Source: Patescibacteria group bacterium (GTDB lineage: Bacteria > Patescibacteriota > Minisyncoccia > Phycocordibacterales > JAGLOS01). From it: a DNA stretch of 17,013 nt. The position numbers were made by a program, and so were the translations under genes. The DNA is taken from contig JAHIYV010000102.1 in assembly GCA_018814635.1 (NCBI GenBank), forward strand, positions 1-17,013, given 5' to 3'. Position 1 is the stretch's first letter. Each line of letters opens with the position of its first letter. The notes under the pieces are model-generated. The model saw nothing but the letters and a program-made list of their open reading frames with translations, was not told where the DNA came from and searched no databases. This document shows positions 8,088-14,478 of this stretch, in pieces.

Positions 8088-8120
8088 TTGTCATCCCGCG
8101 CTCTGGGTCCAGAAATCGTG
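8088..8120. repeat. Dispersed 33-bp repeat, copy 2
   Basis: This matches 3896-3928 at 32 of 33 positions. A truncated relative, cttgtcatcccgcacgaa, starts at 8043, so this gap holds one full and one partial unit. Just downstream, attccgtt-tttc-aacggaat (8134-8153) is a perfect 8-bp hairpin that abuts the next palindromic element. Confidence 0.75.
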
Positions 8121-8152
8121 GCTATACCCCTGGATTCCGTTTTTCAACGGAA

Positions 8153-8351
8153 TAGACCTGTCCCTTAATTAGTTTTGTAACGAGATTTCCATATTTTGAG
8201 TAGAATTTTTTATAAATTTTTTAAGTTCACCCTGTTAAATAGTCGCGAAGCGAATTTAACAGGGCAAGTGCCTAGTATAGGTGTAAAAATTTAGAAAAAA
8301 TTATGCTAAAATATGGGAATTGTAGTAGAAACTAATTAAGGGGCAGGTCTA
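8153..8351. repeat. Palindromic element D, 199 bp, 23-bp terminal inverted repeats
   Basis: The left arm 8153-8175 (starts tagacctgtcccttaatta) and the right arm 8329-8351 are reverse complements with one mismatch. The next inner parts of both arms are also related (ccatatttt... with ...aaaatatgg). The centre is a perfect hairpin: ccctgttaaa (8229-8238) with tttaacaggg (8255-8264), tipped by tcgc-gaa-gcga. The whole unit folds as one long hairpin. A further partial arm follows: aaattagtttttag (8368-8381) and caggtctaat (8390-8399, a direct repeat of 8344-8353). Confidence 0.75.
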
Positions 8352-8495
8352 ATAACAAAGAAAAAACAAATTAGTTTTTAGAAAATAGACAGGTCTAATG
8401 GTATAGGGGACATAAAAGCTGAAATCTAGGACGAATTTAGGAATGTTATTTCTTTCCAGACCCTAAATAATTTTCTGGATATTTTTAGAACAAAA

Positions 8496-8504
8496 TGTTA
8501 GAAT
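8496..8504 (+). promoter_or_regulatory. Extended -10 box of the HTH gene
   Basis: TGtTAGAAT (8496-8504) ends eight bases before the ATG at 8513, again implying a leaderless or nearly leaderless transcript. No -35 box is convincing. Confidence 0.4.
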
Positions 8505-8512
8505 ACTAAATT

Positions 8513-9127
8513 ATGGATACTTTTGGCATACTTTTTGGTTCACAGGCTCGTGTAAAAATTATGAGGCTTTTTCTGCTTAACTCAGAAAGTGTTTTTGAAA
8601 ATGCAGATATTTCAAAACGAAGCAAAGTGTCTTTATCAACAGTACGAACAGAAATAGCATGTTTGTTAAAAGCAGGGCTTATTAAAAAAACAAGTTTTTT
8701 TAAAGAAGTTCCAGCTAGAACGAAAAAAGGCAAACCAACCAAAAAACGAGTATCAGGATGGCGACTAGATAACTCCTTTACGCTTTTGCGCCCTCTTCGC
8801 AGTTTTTTAATTAATACCGAGCCGATGCGTAAAGAAGAAATTTTAAATAAATTTAAACATGCTGGTCGTTTGAAACTTTTAGTTATTGCGGGAACTTTTA
8901 TTCAAAACGAAGATAGCAGGGTGGATCTTTTAATTGTAGGGGATAACATAAAAAAAGCAGTTATTGAAAACGCGCTCTTGTCTATTGAATCTGAAGTAGG
9001 AAAAGAAATTTCATATGCGTATTTTGACACACAAGAATTTTTATACCGTGTTGAAATTTGTGATAAGTTTGTAAGAGATGTATTTGATTATGCTCATGAA
9101 AAAATTATCAACAAACTCAGTTTTTAG
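8513..9127 (+). CDS. HTH transcriptional regulator with NTase-like C-terminal half, 204 aa
   Basis: Residues 1-75 form a winged-helix region. GSQARVKIMRLFLLN leads into a predicted helix-turn-helix (ISKRSKVSLSTVRTEIACLL), and the wing region is rich in lysine and arginine. The C-terminal half (RLKLLVIAGTF..., RVDLLIVGDN, EISYAYFDTQEFLYR) resembles the nucleotidyltransferase-like tail of regulators common in CPR genomes. I see no GS-x-DxD catalytic signature, so it is probably not an active enzyme. The gene lies upstream of the cell-wall cluster, but a gap with its own terminator separates them. Its targets are unknown. Confidence 0.7.
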   Translation: MDTFGILFGSQARVKIMRLFLLNSESVFENADISKRSKVSLSTVRTEIACLLKAGLIKKTSFFKEVPARTKKGKPTKKRVSGWRLDNSFTLLRPLRSFLINTEPMRKEEILNKFKHAGRLKLLVIAGTFIQNEDSRVDLLIVGDNIKKAVIENALLSIESEVGKEISYAYFDTQEFLYRVEICDKFVRDVFDYAHEKIINKLSF

Positions 9128-9220
9128 AGTTTGTAAATACTTAAAAATTATAGGATGTTAGTGTTAGTGAAGGAAGTTCGGCTTCTTTCGTTGTTGACTT
9201 TTTATTAAATTAGTTTAGTT

Positions 9221-9237
9221 TACTATATAGTATATAG
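9221..9237 (+). promoter_or_regulatory. Symmetric AT-rich site, possible promoter or operator
   Basis: actata-tagta-tatagt (9222-9238 region) is an inverted repeat that overlaps TACTAT/TATAGT boxes. TTGACT lies at 9194-9199, but the spacing is longer than usual (21 bases or more). It sits shortly upstream of the terminator at 9249-9287. It may drive a very short transcript or be an operator. Confidence 0.3.
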
Positions 9238-9248
9238 TAGAAAAGGAG

Positions 9249-9287
9249 CCCTTAGACCTCCCATGGTTTAAGGGGTTTTTCTTTTTT
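9249..9287 (+). terminator. Rho-independent terminator between the HTH gene and the ddl cluster
   Basis: cccttagacc (9249-9258) pairs with ggtttaaggg (9265-9274) with one G·T pair and a six-base loop. It is followed by gtttttctttttt. This is a textbook intrinsic terminator on the plus strand. It isolates the HTH gene from ddl1, or ends a short RNA that starts near 9235. Confidence 0.7.
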
Positions 9288-9355
9288 AACCTTATAAATA
9301 TTAAGCAAACATTCCAACTATTTTTCAAATTTTTTATGACATAATATGATACAAA

Positions 9356-9364
9356 TGATATAAT
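9356..9364 (+). promoter_or_regulatory. Extended -10 promoter of the cell-wall cluster
   Basis: TGaTATAAT (9356-9364) is a perfect extended -10 box ending six bases before the ddl1 ATG. It predicts a leaderless mRNA for the ddl1-hydrolase-murF-ddl2 group. Confidence 0.6.
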
Positions 9365-9370
9365 ATACTT

Positions 9371-10342
9371 ATGTTTAACAATAAAATACGCGTGGGTGTA
9401 TTGCGTGGTGGCGTAAGTTCAGAATACGAAGTTTCTCTACAAACAGGAGAAACCGTACTTTCTGCTTTACCGACCGATAAATATAAAACCCTTGATATTC
9501 TTATAACAAAAGATGGGCAGTGGCATTTGAATGGTTTTTCCGCAAATCCCGCGCAAGTTATTAATAGTGTTGATGTTATTTTTAATGCTTTGCATGGGCA
9601 ATATGGCGAAGATGGAAAAGTTCAGCAGATATTTGAGATGTTTAAGATTCCGTATACAGGGTCTGCGGTTGTACCGTCTGCTATTAGTATGAATAAAGGA
9701 CTTGCAAAACATTGTTTTGGTTTTCACAACACCAAAACTCCCAAAAGTAAAACAATAAAAATTGGAGATAATGTGTCGGCAGAAATCTCTGCTTTGTTGG
9801 ACACACTTCCTCCTCCATATATTGTAAAACCAATTTCTGGTGGATCTTCCGTTCTCATGGTCGTTGCGCGGAATTTTGATGAGCTTTTGCGCGCGACCAA
9901 CAATATTTTAGAAACAAACCAAGTCGCGCTTGTGGAAGAATATATACAAGGTAGGGAGGTAACTTGCGCAATTGTGGATAGTTTGGAAAAACCAAAACTT
10001 TTTCCTTTGCCACTATTGGAAATTATTACACCAGACAATGATGAGATATTTAGTTATGACACAAGATATAAAGGTGAGGCCACGCAAATGTCTCCAGCCA
10101 ATATAGAAAAAAATATTGCAGAACAAATTAGACAAATAGCAATGGATATGTACAAAAAAATTGGTTTGAGGCATTACGCAACTGCAGATTTTATTGTGTC
10201 TCCATCAGGAATATATTTACTTGAATTTAACAGCTTGCCCGGATTTTCAGAATTTTCCGCAATGCCAAAAATACTTAAAGCGGATAACTTGGGACTGGAC
10301 GAATTTTTTGATCATATTGTTACTTGCGCTTTGGGCAAGTAG
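9371..10342 (+). CDS. ddl: D-alanine--D-alanine ligase family protein (Ddl1), 323 aa
   Basis: This is an ATP-grasp ligase of the Ddl family, which joins two D-alanines for the peptidoglycan stem peptide. Visible motifs are LRGGVSSEYEVSL (N-terminal substrate loop), LHGQYGEDGKVQ, YIVKPISGGSSV (ATP lysine and glycine loop), VEEYIQGREVTCA, the omega-loop FSYDTRYKGE, and the metal-binding EFNSLPG (E285, N287) with D273. The catalytic arginine normally found in the xxARxDF motif (R255 of E. coli DdlB) is threonine here (HYATADF, T271). The glycine loop reads GSSVLM rather than GSSVG. The enzyme may be weak, or specific for a different second substrate. It is the first gene of a co-directional set, 52 bases before the hydrolase. 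Confidence 0.88.
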   Translation: MFNNKIRVGVLRGGVSSEYEVSLQTGETVLSALPTDKYKTLDILITKDGQWHLNGFSANPAQVINSVDVIFNALHGQYGEDGKVQQIFEMFKIPYTGSAVVPSAISMNKGLAKHCFGFHNTKTPKSKTIKIGDNVSAEISALLDTLPPPYIVKPISGGSSVLMVVARNFDELLRATNNILETNQVALVEEYIQGREVTCAIVDSLEKPKLFPLPLLEIITPDNDEIFSYDTRYKGEATQMSPANIEKNIAEQIRQIAMDMYKKIGLRHYATADFIVSPSGIYLLEFNSLPGFSEFSAMPKILKADNLGLDEFFDHIVTCALGK

Positions 10343-10394
10343 TAAAATAGCGCATGCAAGTTTTCTTTTTTGAATTACAAGTAAAAGCAATCTT

Positions 10395-11153
10395 ATGTTA
10401 AAAAAAGATATCATTATTCAAAACTTAAAAACTACTTATTACCAAAGCGAGGTCTTTAATAAAGATAATGCTTTGATTTTTTTGCACGGGTGGGGGAGTG
10501 AACCACAAATTTTTAACGATTTACTAAATCAAAACCGTAACTCTATAGCTATTGCCTTGCCCGGGTTTGGTGGAAGCGAGACGCCAAAGCGAGCATGGTT
10601 TGTTAGTGATTATGCGAATTTTTTAAAACAGTTTTTAGAAAAGTTACAAATAAATAAACCTATTTTAATAGGACATTCTTTTGGAGGAAGCGTAATTATT
10701 AAATATTGCGCGCATAATAAAATTGCTAAACAAATCATTCTTATTAATAGTGCTGGTATTAGAAAAAAAGGAATTAAAATTTTCTTGTATTTAATTTTAG
10801 CTAAAATTTTTAAGACAATTTTTTTAATTCCTGGAGTAGCTTTGCTTAAAAACAAAATAAGAAAAAGGTTTTACTCTCATATCGGTGCTACGGATTATCT
10901 TAATGCGGGTCCTCTTAAACAAACTTTTCAAAATATCATCAACGAAGATTTAAGTGAGGATATGATAAAAACAAAAACAAAAACAACTTTAATTTGGGGA
11001 GAAAGAGACCAAGAAACACCACTAAAAAATGGTTTGTTAATGCAGAGTTTAATTCCACAAGCGGAAATGTTTATCGTTCGGGAAGGCAAACACTTTATGT
11101 TTGACAACGAAGAGTTTAATAGAATATTTTTCAAACAAATCAATGCTAATTAA
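10395..11153 (+). CDS. Alpha/beta-hydrolase fold protein, 252 aa
   Basis: All parts of a serine hydrolase are visible: HGWG oxyanion motif (31-34), nucleophile elbow GHSFGG with S95, acid D205 in WGERDQETP, and H233 in GKHFMF. A lysine-rich, hydrophobic cap region (about 121-160) lies between strands and could touch the membrane. There is no signal peptide. The substrate is unknown. Its place between ddl1 and murF, overlapping murF by 11 bases, suggests a role linked to the cell envelope or precursor metabolism. A generic esterase is equally possible. No Shine-Dalgarno sequence precedes the ATG. Confidence 0.85.
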   Translation: MLKKDIIIQNLKTTYYQSEVFNKDNALIFLHGWGSEPQIFNDLLNQNRNSIAIALPGFGGSETPKRAWFVSDYANFLKQFLEKLQINKPILIGHSFGGSVIIKYCAHNKIAKQIILINSAGIRKKGIKIFLYLILAKIFKTIFLIPGVALLKNKIRKRFYSHIGATDYLNAGPLKQTFQNIINEDLSEDMIKTKTKTTLIWGERDQETPLKNGLLMQSLIPQAEMFIVREGKHFMFDNEEFNRIFFKQINAN

Positions 11154-12510
11154 AAATCTTCTTTATGTCCTTCAAAGTGAAAACTATAATCTTCCGCGTT
11201 TTTGGAGGTTTGTTTACACACATTTGATATGGTGGAAATTAGAAAAAAGACAAAAACTTAAGTGGACACCTAAAGCTATTTTTTTATATAGCGGGACGGT
11301 ATCTATCATATTAATTTTACTCGCGCTGTCTTATTTTTTCTGGAAATCAAAAGGATTAATTTTATTGTTCATAATTCTTATACCATTTTTACCCGTGTTG
11401 CTGGGCTTGGTTGTATTGTTATTTACGCCTTTAGATTTTTATCTAAAAGGAAAATTAGTAAAACAAGCGCAAAGTATATTATTAAAAACCCAAATCACAG
11501 TTATTGGTATTACTGGCAGTTATGGTAAAACTAGTGCCAAAGAAATCCTAACCACAATTTTAGGAGAAAAATACAAAGTTTTGAAAACTCCAGGGAATGT
11601 TAACACAGACACAGGAATAGCAAACTTTATTAAAACAAACGCTTCGTTAATTGCCACCGCTGATATTTTAATCGTAGAAATGGGCGCATATGGTCCGGGA
11701 GAAATTACAAAAATTTGTAAAATGGTTTGCCCCCACTATTCTATTTTAACGGGAATAAACGAGACCCATATTGAAAGGTTTAAAACTCTAGATAGAATTA
11801 TAAAAACAAAATTTGAGTTAATTGAAAATACTAAAAAAATGGCGTTTTTGAATTTTGACAATGAAAATATTAAAAATAATTATTTGCGTTTTGACAAAGG
11901 TCATTGTATTAGAGTAACCGCGCAAGAAGTAAGTAATATAAAAATTTTAGATGAGTTTAAGGGGATTGCTTTTCAGTATCAAGGAGTTAATTTTCAAACT
12001 CAACTTTTGGCAGAACATAATATCATTTTAATTTTACTATGCGCGCGAATTGCTCAAGAATTAAAAATGGACTTAACACAAATTCGTGATGCTGTGAAAA
12101 AAATAAAGCCCATTATTCACCGCCAACAATCTGTATACAATACCAATACTGATATTCTGGTTATTGATGATAGTTATAATGCTAACTTTAATGGCATAAA
12201 GAGTGGTTTAAAAGTACTTCAGAGGGCAAAAGGCAGAAAAGTGGCACTTACTCCTGGGGTTGTGGAACTTGGCGATATGACAAAAGAAGTGCATAATAAG
12301 ATAGGAATATTATATACTCAAAATGTTGATTTGGCTCTTTTAATAAAGACACAAGGAACAGATTATATGGTGGAAATATTCAAGCAAATAGGATTCAAAA
12401 ATTATAAAATATACCAAAACACCAAAGAAGCGCATGATGATCTGGGTAATATATTACAAAAAGGGGATACAATTATTTTCCAAAACGATTTAACAGATAA
12501 TTATTTTTAG
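11143..12510 (+). CDS. murF: MurF-like Mur ligase with two N-terminal membrane segments, 455 aa
   Basis: MurF adds D-Ala-D-Ala to the UDP-MurNAc-tripeptide. The Mur-ligase core shows the P-loop GITGSYGKTS (K129), EMGAYGPGE (169-177), NETHIERF (H199), a likely carbamylated lysine (K213, TKFELIE), and the MurF hallmark DDSYNAN (332-338) with VELGDMTKEVH in the C-terminal domain. Residues 45-67 and 71-94 are strongly hydrophobic and form two predicted membrane helices. Classic cytosolic MurF has none, so this enzyme is probably tethered to the inner face of the membrane. A TTG start at 11101 would extend it by 14 residues, but the ATG at 11143 overlaps the hydrolase stop by only 11 bases and is preferred. 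It is flanked by two ddl genes. Confidence 0.87.
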   Translation: MLIKNLLYVLQSENYNLPRFWRFVYTHLIWWKLEKRQKLKWTPKAIFLYSGTVSIILILLALSYFFWKSKGLILLFIILIPFLPVLLGLVVLLFTPLDFYLKGKLVKQAQSILLKTQITVIGITGSYGKTSAKEILTTILGEKYKVLKTPGNVNTDTGIANFIKTNASLIATADILIVEMGAYGPGEITKICKMVCPHYSILTGINETHIERFKTLDRIIKTKFELIENTKKMAFLNFDNENIKNNYLRFDKGHCIRVTAQEVSNIKILDEFKGIAFQYQGVNFQTQLLAEHNIILILLCARIAQELKMDLTQIRDAVKKIKPIIHRQQSVYNTNTDILVIDDSYNANFNGIKSGLKVLQRAKGRKVALTPGVVELGDMTKEVHNKIGILYTQNVDLALLIKTQGTDYMVEIFKQIGFKNYKIYQNTKEAHDDLGNILQKGDTIIFQNDLTDNYF

Positions 12511-12533
12511 GACTTAACTAAAATAGAAATTTT

Positions 12534-13745
12534 ATGGATACAGACAATAAAAAAATAAATATAGGGGTATTTTTTGGTGGCAAAAGTCCAGAACACGATG
12601 TTTCAATTACTACTGGGCAATTTACCATTGTAGGATTAAAAAAATTGGGATACTCTGTAACTCCTATTTATTTAGACAAACAAGGCAAATGGTATATTGA
12701 TGAAAAACTTGGTTTTCTAAAAACTTTTCTTGAAACAGAAAAAAAAGAGAACTATTTACACGTGCTCACTCCTTCTTTTTTTGACATTAATTCATCTGTG
12801 GCTAGTCAAAAAATTGTTTTTCAAAAACAAGGTTTAATACGCAAAAAAATAATTATTGATGTTGCTTTTCCCACCTTTCATGGGTTAAATGGAGAAGATG
12901 GCACAATTCAAGGATTGTTTGAATTATTAAATGTGCCGTTCGTAGGCTGTGGGGTTGCTTCTTCCGCTTTAACTATGGACAAAATTTTCACCAAATTAAT
13001 TTATAAAAGTAAAAATATCCCTACCCCTGATTTTCTATCTTTTAATAGTTTTGAGTGGGAAAAAAACGAAGATGATATATTACAAAAAATAACAAAAAGT
13101 TTGAAATGGCCAATTTTTGTAAAACCAGCGCGACTTGGATCTTCCATAGGAATTACTAAAACGCAAAATCACGAAGAATTAAAAATGGCTTGCGAATTAG
13201 GTTTTCACTATGACGAACGAATTATTGTTGAAGAAGCGGTGGAGAATTTGATAGATTTAACTTGCTGTGTTATAGGCAATGAATACACTCAAACATCTTT
13301 AGTACAGGAAACATCTTTCACAGAGGGTCTTTTAAGTTATGAAGACAAATATCTAAAAGATGGCGGCACGCAAACTGGGCAAGCGCAAAATAGTATAATT
13401 ATTCCCGCGCGTATTGACGAAGAAACTACAAACAAAATCCGCGAAATGTCCGCGCAAATTTTCAAATTGTTTGATTGTTCGGGAATTGCCAGGGTGGATT
13501 TTCTCTACAACAAACAAATAAAACAACTTTACGCAAACGAAGTGAATACTTTACCCGGAACCCTTTATCATCATTTATGGGAAAAGAGCGGTTTAAAATT
13601 TGAAGAACTTTTAGAAAAATTAATAAACTGGGCGCAAAAAAAACATACTACAAAAAACAAAATAATCTACTCATTTGATTCTAATTTGTTACAAATCACC
13701 AAAGCAATCAAATTGGGACTTAGAAATAATTCATCCGCTGACTGA
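12534..13745 (+). CDS. ddl: D-alanine--D-alanine ligase (Ddl2), 403 aa
   Basis: This second Ddl-family ATP-grasp enzyme starts 23 bases after murF. Its motifs are complete: FFGGKSPEHDVSI, PTFHGLNGEDGTIQG, FVKPARLGSSIG, VEEAV, the omega-loop SYEDKYLKDGG, catalytic ARVDF (R320, D322) and metal-binding NEVNTLPG (E336, N338). The lysine-tyrosine pair in the omega-loop is typical of D-Ala-D-Ala rather than D-Ala-D-lactate ligases. It is longer than most Ddl proteins, with an enlarged N-terminal domain (residues 65-110) and a C-terminal tail. It keeps every catalytic residue that Ddl1 lacks, so it is the better candidate for the main Ddl. The gene ends in TGA, directly before an 8-bp tandem duplication. 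Confidence 0.93.
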   Translation: MDTDNKKINIGVFFGGKSPEHDVSITTGQFTIVGLKKLGYSVTPIYLDKQGKWYIDEKLGFLKTFLETEKKENYLHVLTPSFFDINSSVASQKIVFQKQGLIRKKIIIDVAFPTFHGLNGEDGTIQGLFELLNVPFVGCGVASSALTMDKIFTKLIYKSKNIPTPDFLSFNSFEWEKNEDDILQKITKSLKWPIFVKPARLGSSIGITKTQNHEELKMACELGFHYDERIIVEEAVENLIDLTCCVIGNEYTQTSLVQETSFTEGLLSYEDKYLKDGGTQTGQAQNSIIIPARIDEETTNKIREMSAQIFKLFDCSGIARVDFLYNKQIKQLYANEVNTLPGTLYHHLWEKSGLKFEELLEKLINWAQKKHTTKNKIIYSFDSNLLQITKAIKLGLRNNSSAD

Positions 13746-13787
13746 ATGACTGAATGTCGGAGATCTATCGGAGCCGAGCTCTGATAG
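13741..13787. repeat. 8-bp tandem duplication and hairpin at the end of ddl2
   Basis: actgaatg is repeated exactly and adjacently (13741-13748, 13749-13756), and the ddl2 TGA lies in the first copy. It is followed by a 10-bp stem, ctatcggagc (13765-13774) with gctctgatag (13778-13787), with one G·T pair and a three-base loop. There is no immediate T-run, so this is at best a weak terminator. Confidence 0.55.
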
Positions 13788-13840
13788 ACTCATTGATAAT
13801 TTATTTTTCACTTTGAATTTTTACTTTGAATTTTTTACTT

Positions 13841-13907
13841 AGGCCTCGTAAATAAATATGGCGTGAAGATGGGATGAAGTTCGGTAGGTTATTTTTTTAC
13901 GAGGCCT
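13841..13907. repeat. Palindromic element E, related to element B
   Basis: The arms aggcctcgtaaataaat (13841-13857) and 13891-13907 are inverted with one mismatch. The interior holds tgaagatgggatgaa (13864-13878), the exact reverse complement of the 15 bases at 3757-3771 in element B. A further perfect hairpin, cttaggag-ctcaa-ctcctaag (13906-13926), overlaps its right end. Confidence 0.7.
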
Positions 13908-14030
13908 TAGGAGCTCAACTCCTAAGTAGCTTGGAGGCTAAGTGTTCTCAAGTTGATCTGTTAAATCATTTTTTCTGTTACTACAAAATGCTACTCCTCA
14001 TTCCTTTATCTTCTTGAGTTGTCAACCCGA

Positions 14031-14157
14031 TTATCCAAGCAGGCTGTCTAAAAACCCCAATTTTGACGCTTTTTTGAAAATTTTTTGGCTAATCTTAGCC
14101 CTGCAAATTTCAAAAAACCGAGTTTTTAGACAGCCTGCAAGGAAAGCCCTTGGATAA
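14031..14157. repeat. Palindromic element F, related to element A
   Basis: gcaggctgtctaaaaac (14039-14055) is the exact reverse complement of 14122-14138. An outer pair, ttatccaag (14031-14039) with cttggataa (14149-14157), extends the stem. Inside, ggctaa/ttagcc (14086-14091 with 14095-14100) and ttttttgaaa-type arms continue the pairing. The arm resembles that of element A (agcctgtttaaaaac). No coding capacity is seen. Confidence 0.75.
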
Positions 14158-14284
14158 ATTATTGGAGCCCAACCTCAATAGATCTTTGGGTTAACCCTGC
14201 CAAGTTAACTGGCGGAAGTATAAGAAATTTGATAAACTATTGAAGTATAAAATAATAGAAATATAAAAAATAAAAAAATCTGCC

Positions 14285-14474
14285 TAAACTTTACAAAGTA
14301 AAGCATGGCGCAATAAAAATTCCCGACCAAGATAGCACCTCCTCATCAGGAGACGCTCTTGGTCGGGTCGTAGTCATCGAAAGATGCTATGGGCAGTTCG
14401 AAAGGGCTGTCGTTTTCTCTAGTGGGGAGATTTTTGTTACAAAAATATTCTTGTCAGAAATTAAACCCGACCAA
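14285..14474 (+). promoter_or_regulatory. Structured leader with two mutually exclusive stems upstream of the FemAB gene
   Basis: Several stems are visible. They are ctttac-aaa-gtaaag (14289-14303), a perfect 11-bp stem cccgaccaaga (14322-14332) with 14357-14367, an inner ctcct-catc-aggag, and catc-gaaa-gatg (14375-14386, a GNRA-type loop). The segment ttggtcgggt (14359-14368) can instead pair over 10 bases with acccgaccaa (14465-14474), which ends four bases before the FemAB ATG. The two pairings exclude each other, as in riboswitches and attenuators. I do not recognise a known riboswitch class. A degenerate palindromic element is the alternative reading. The rest of 13788-14284 holds only elements E and F and no gene. 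Confidence 0.4.
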
Positions 14475-14478
14475 AACA

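Noticed and set aside
13743-13790. TGA read as glycine (SR1/Gracilibacteria code) extending ddl2
   Set aside because: The protein is already longer than its family, the read-through peptide is unrelated, and no long gene in the window contains an in-frame TGA.
14336-14352. Hammerhead-ribozyme-like core (ctgatgag on the minus strand)
   Set aside because: The matching GAAA core strand and stem III are missing. The motif is explained by the simple ctcct-catc-aggag hairpin.
13741-14478. CRISPR array in the repeat-rich gap
   Set aside because: The repeats are inverted, differ in sequence and have no regular spacing. They are palindromic elements, not direct repeats with spacers.
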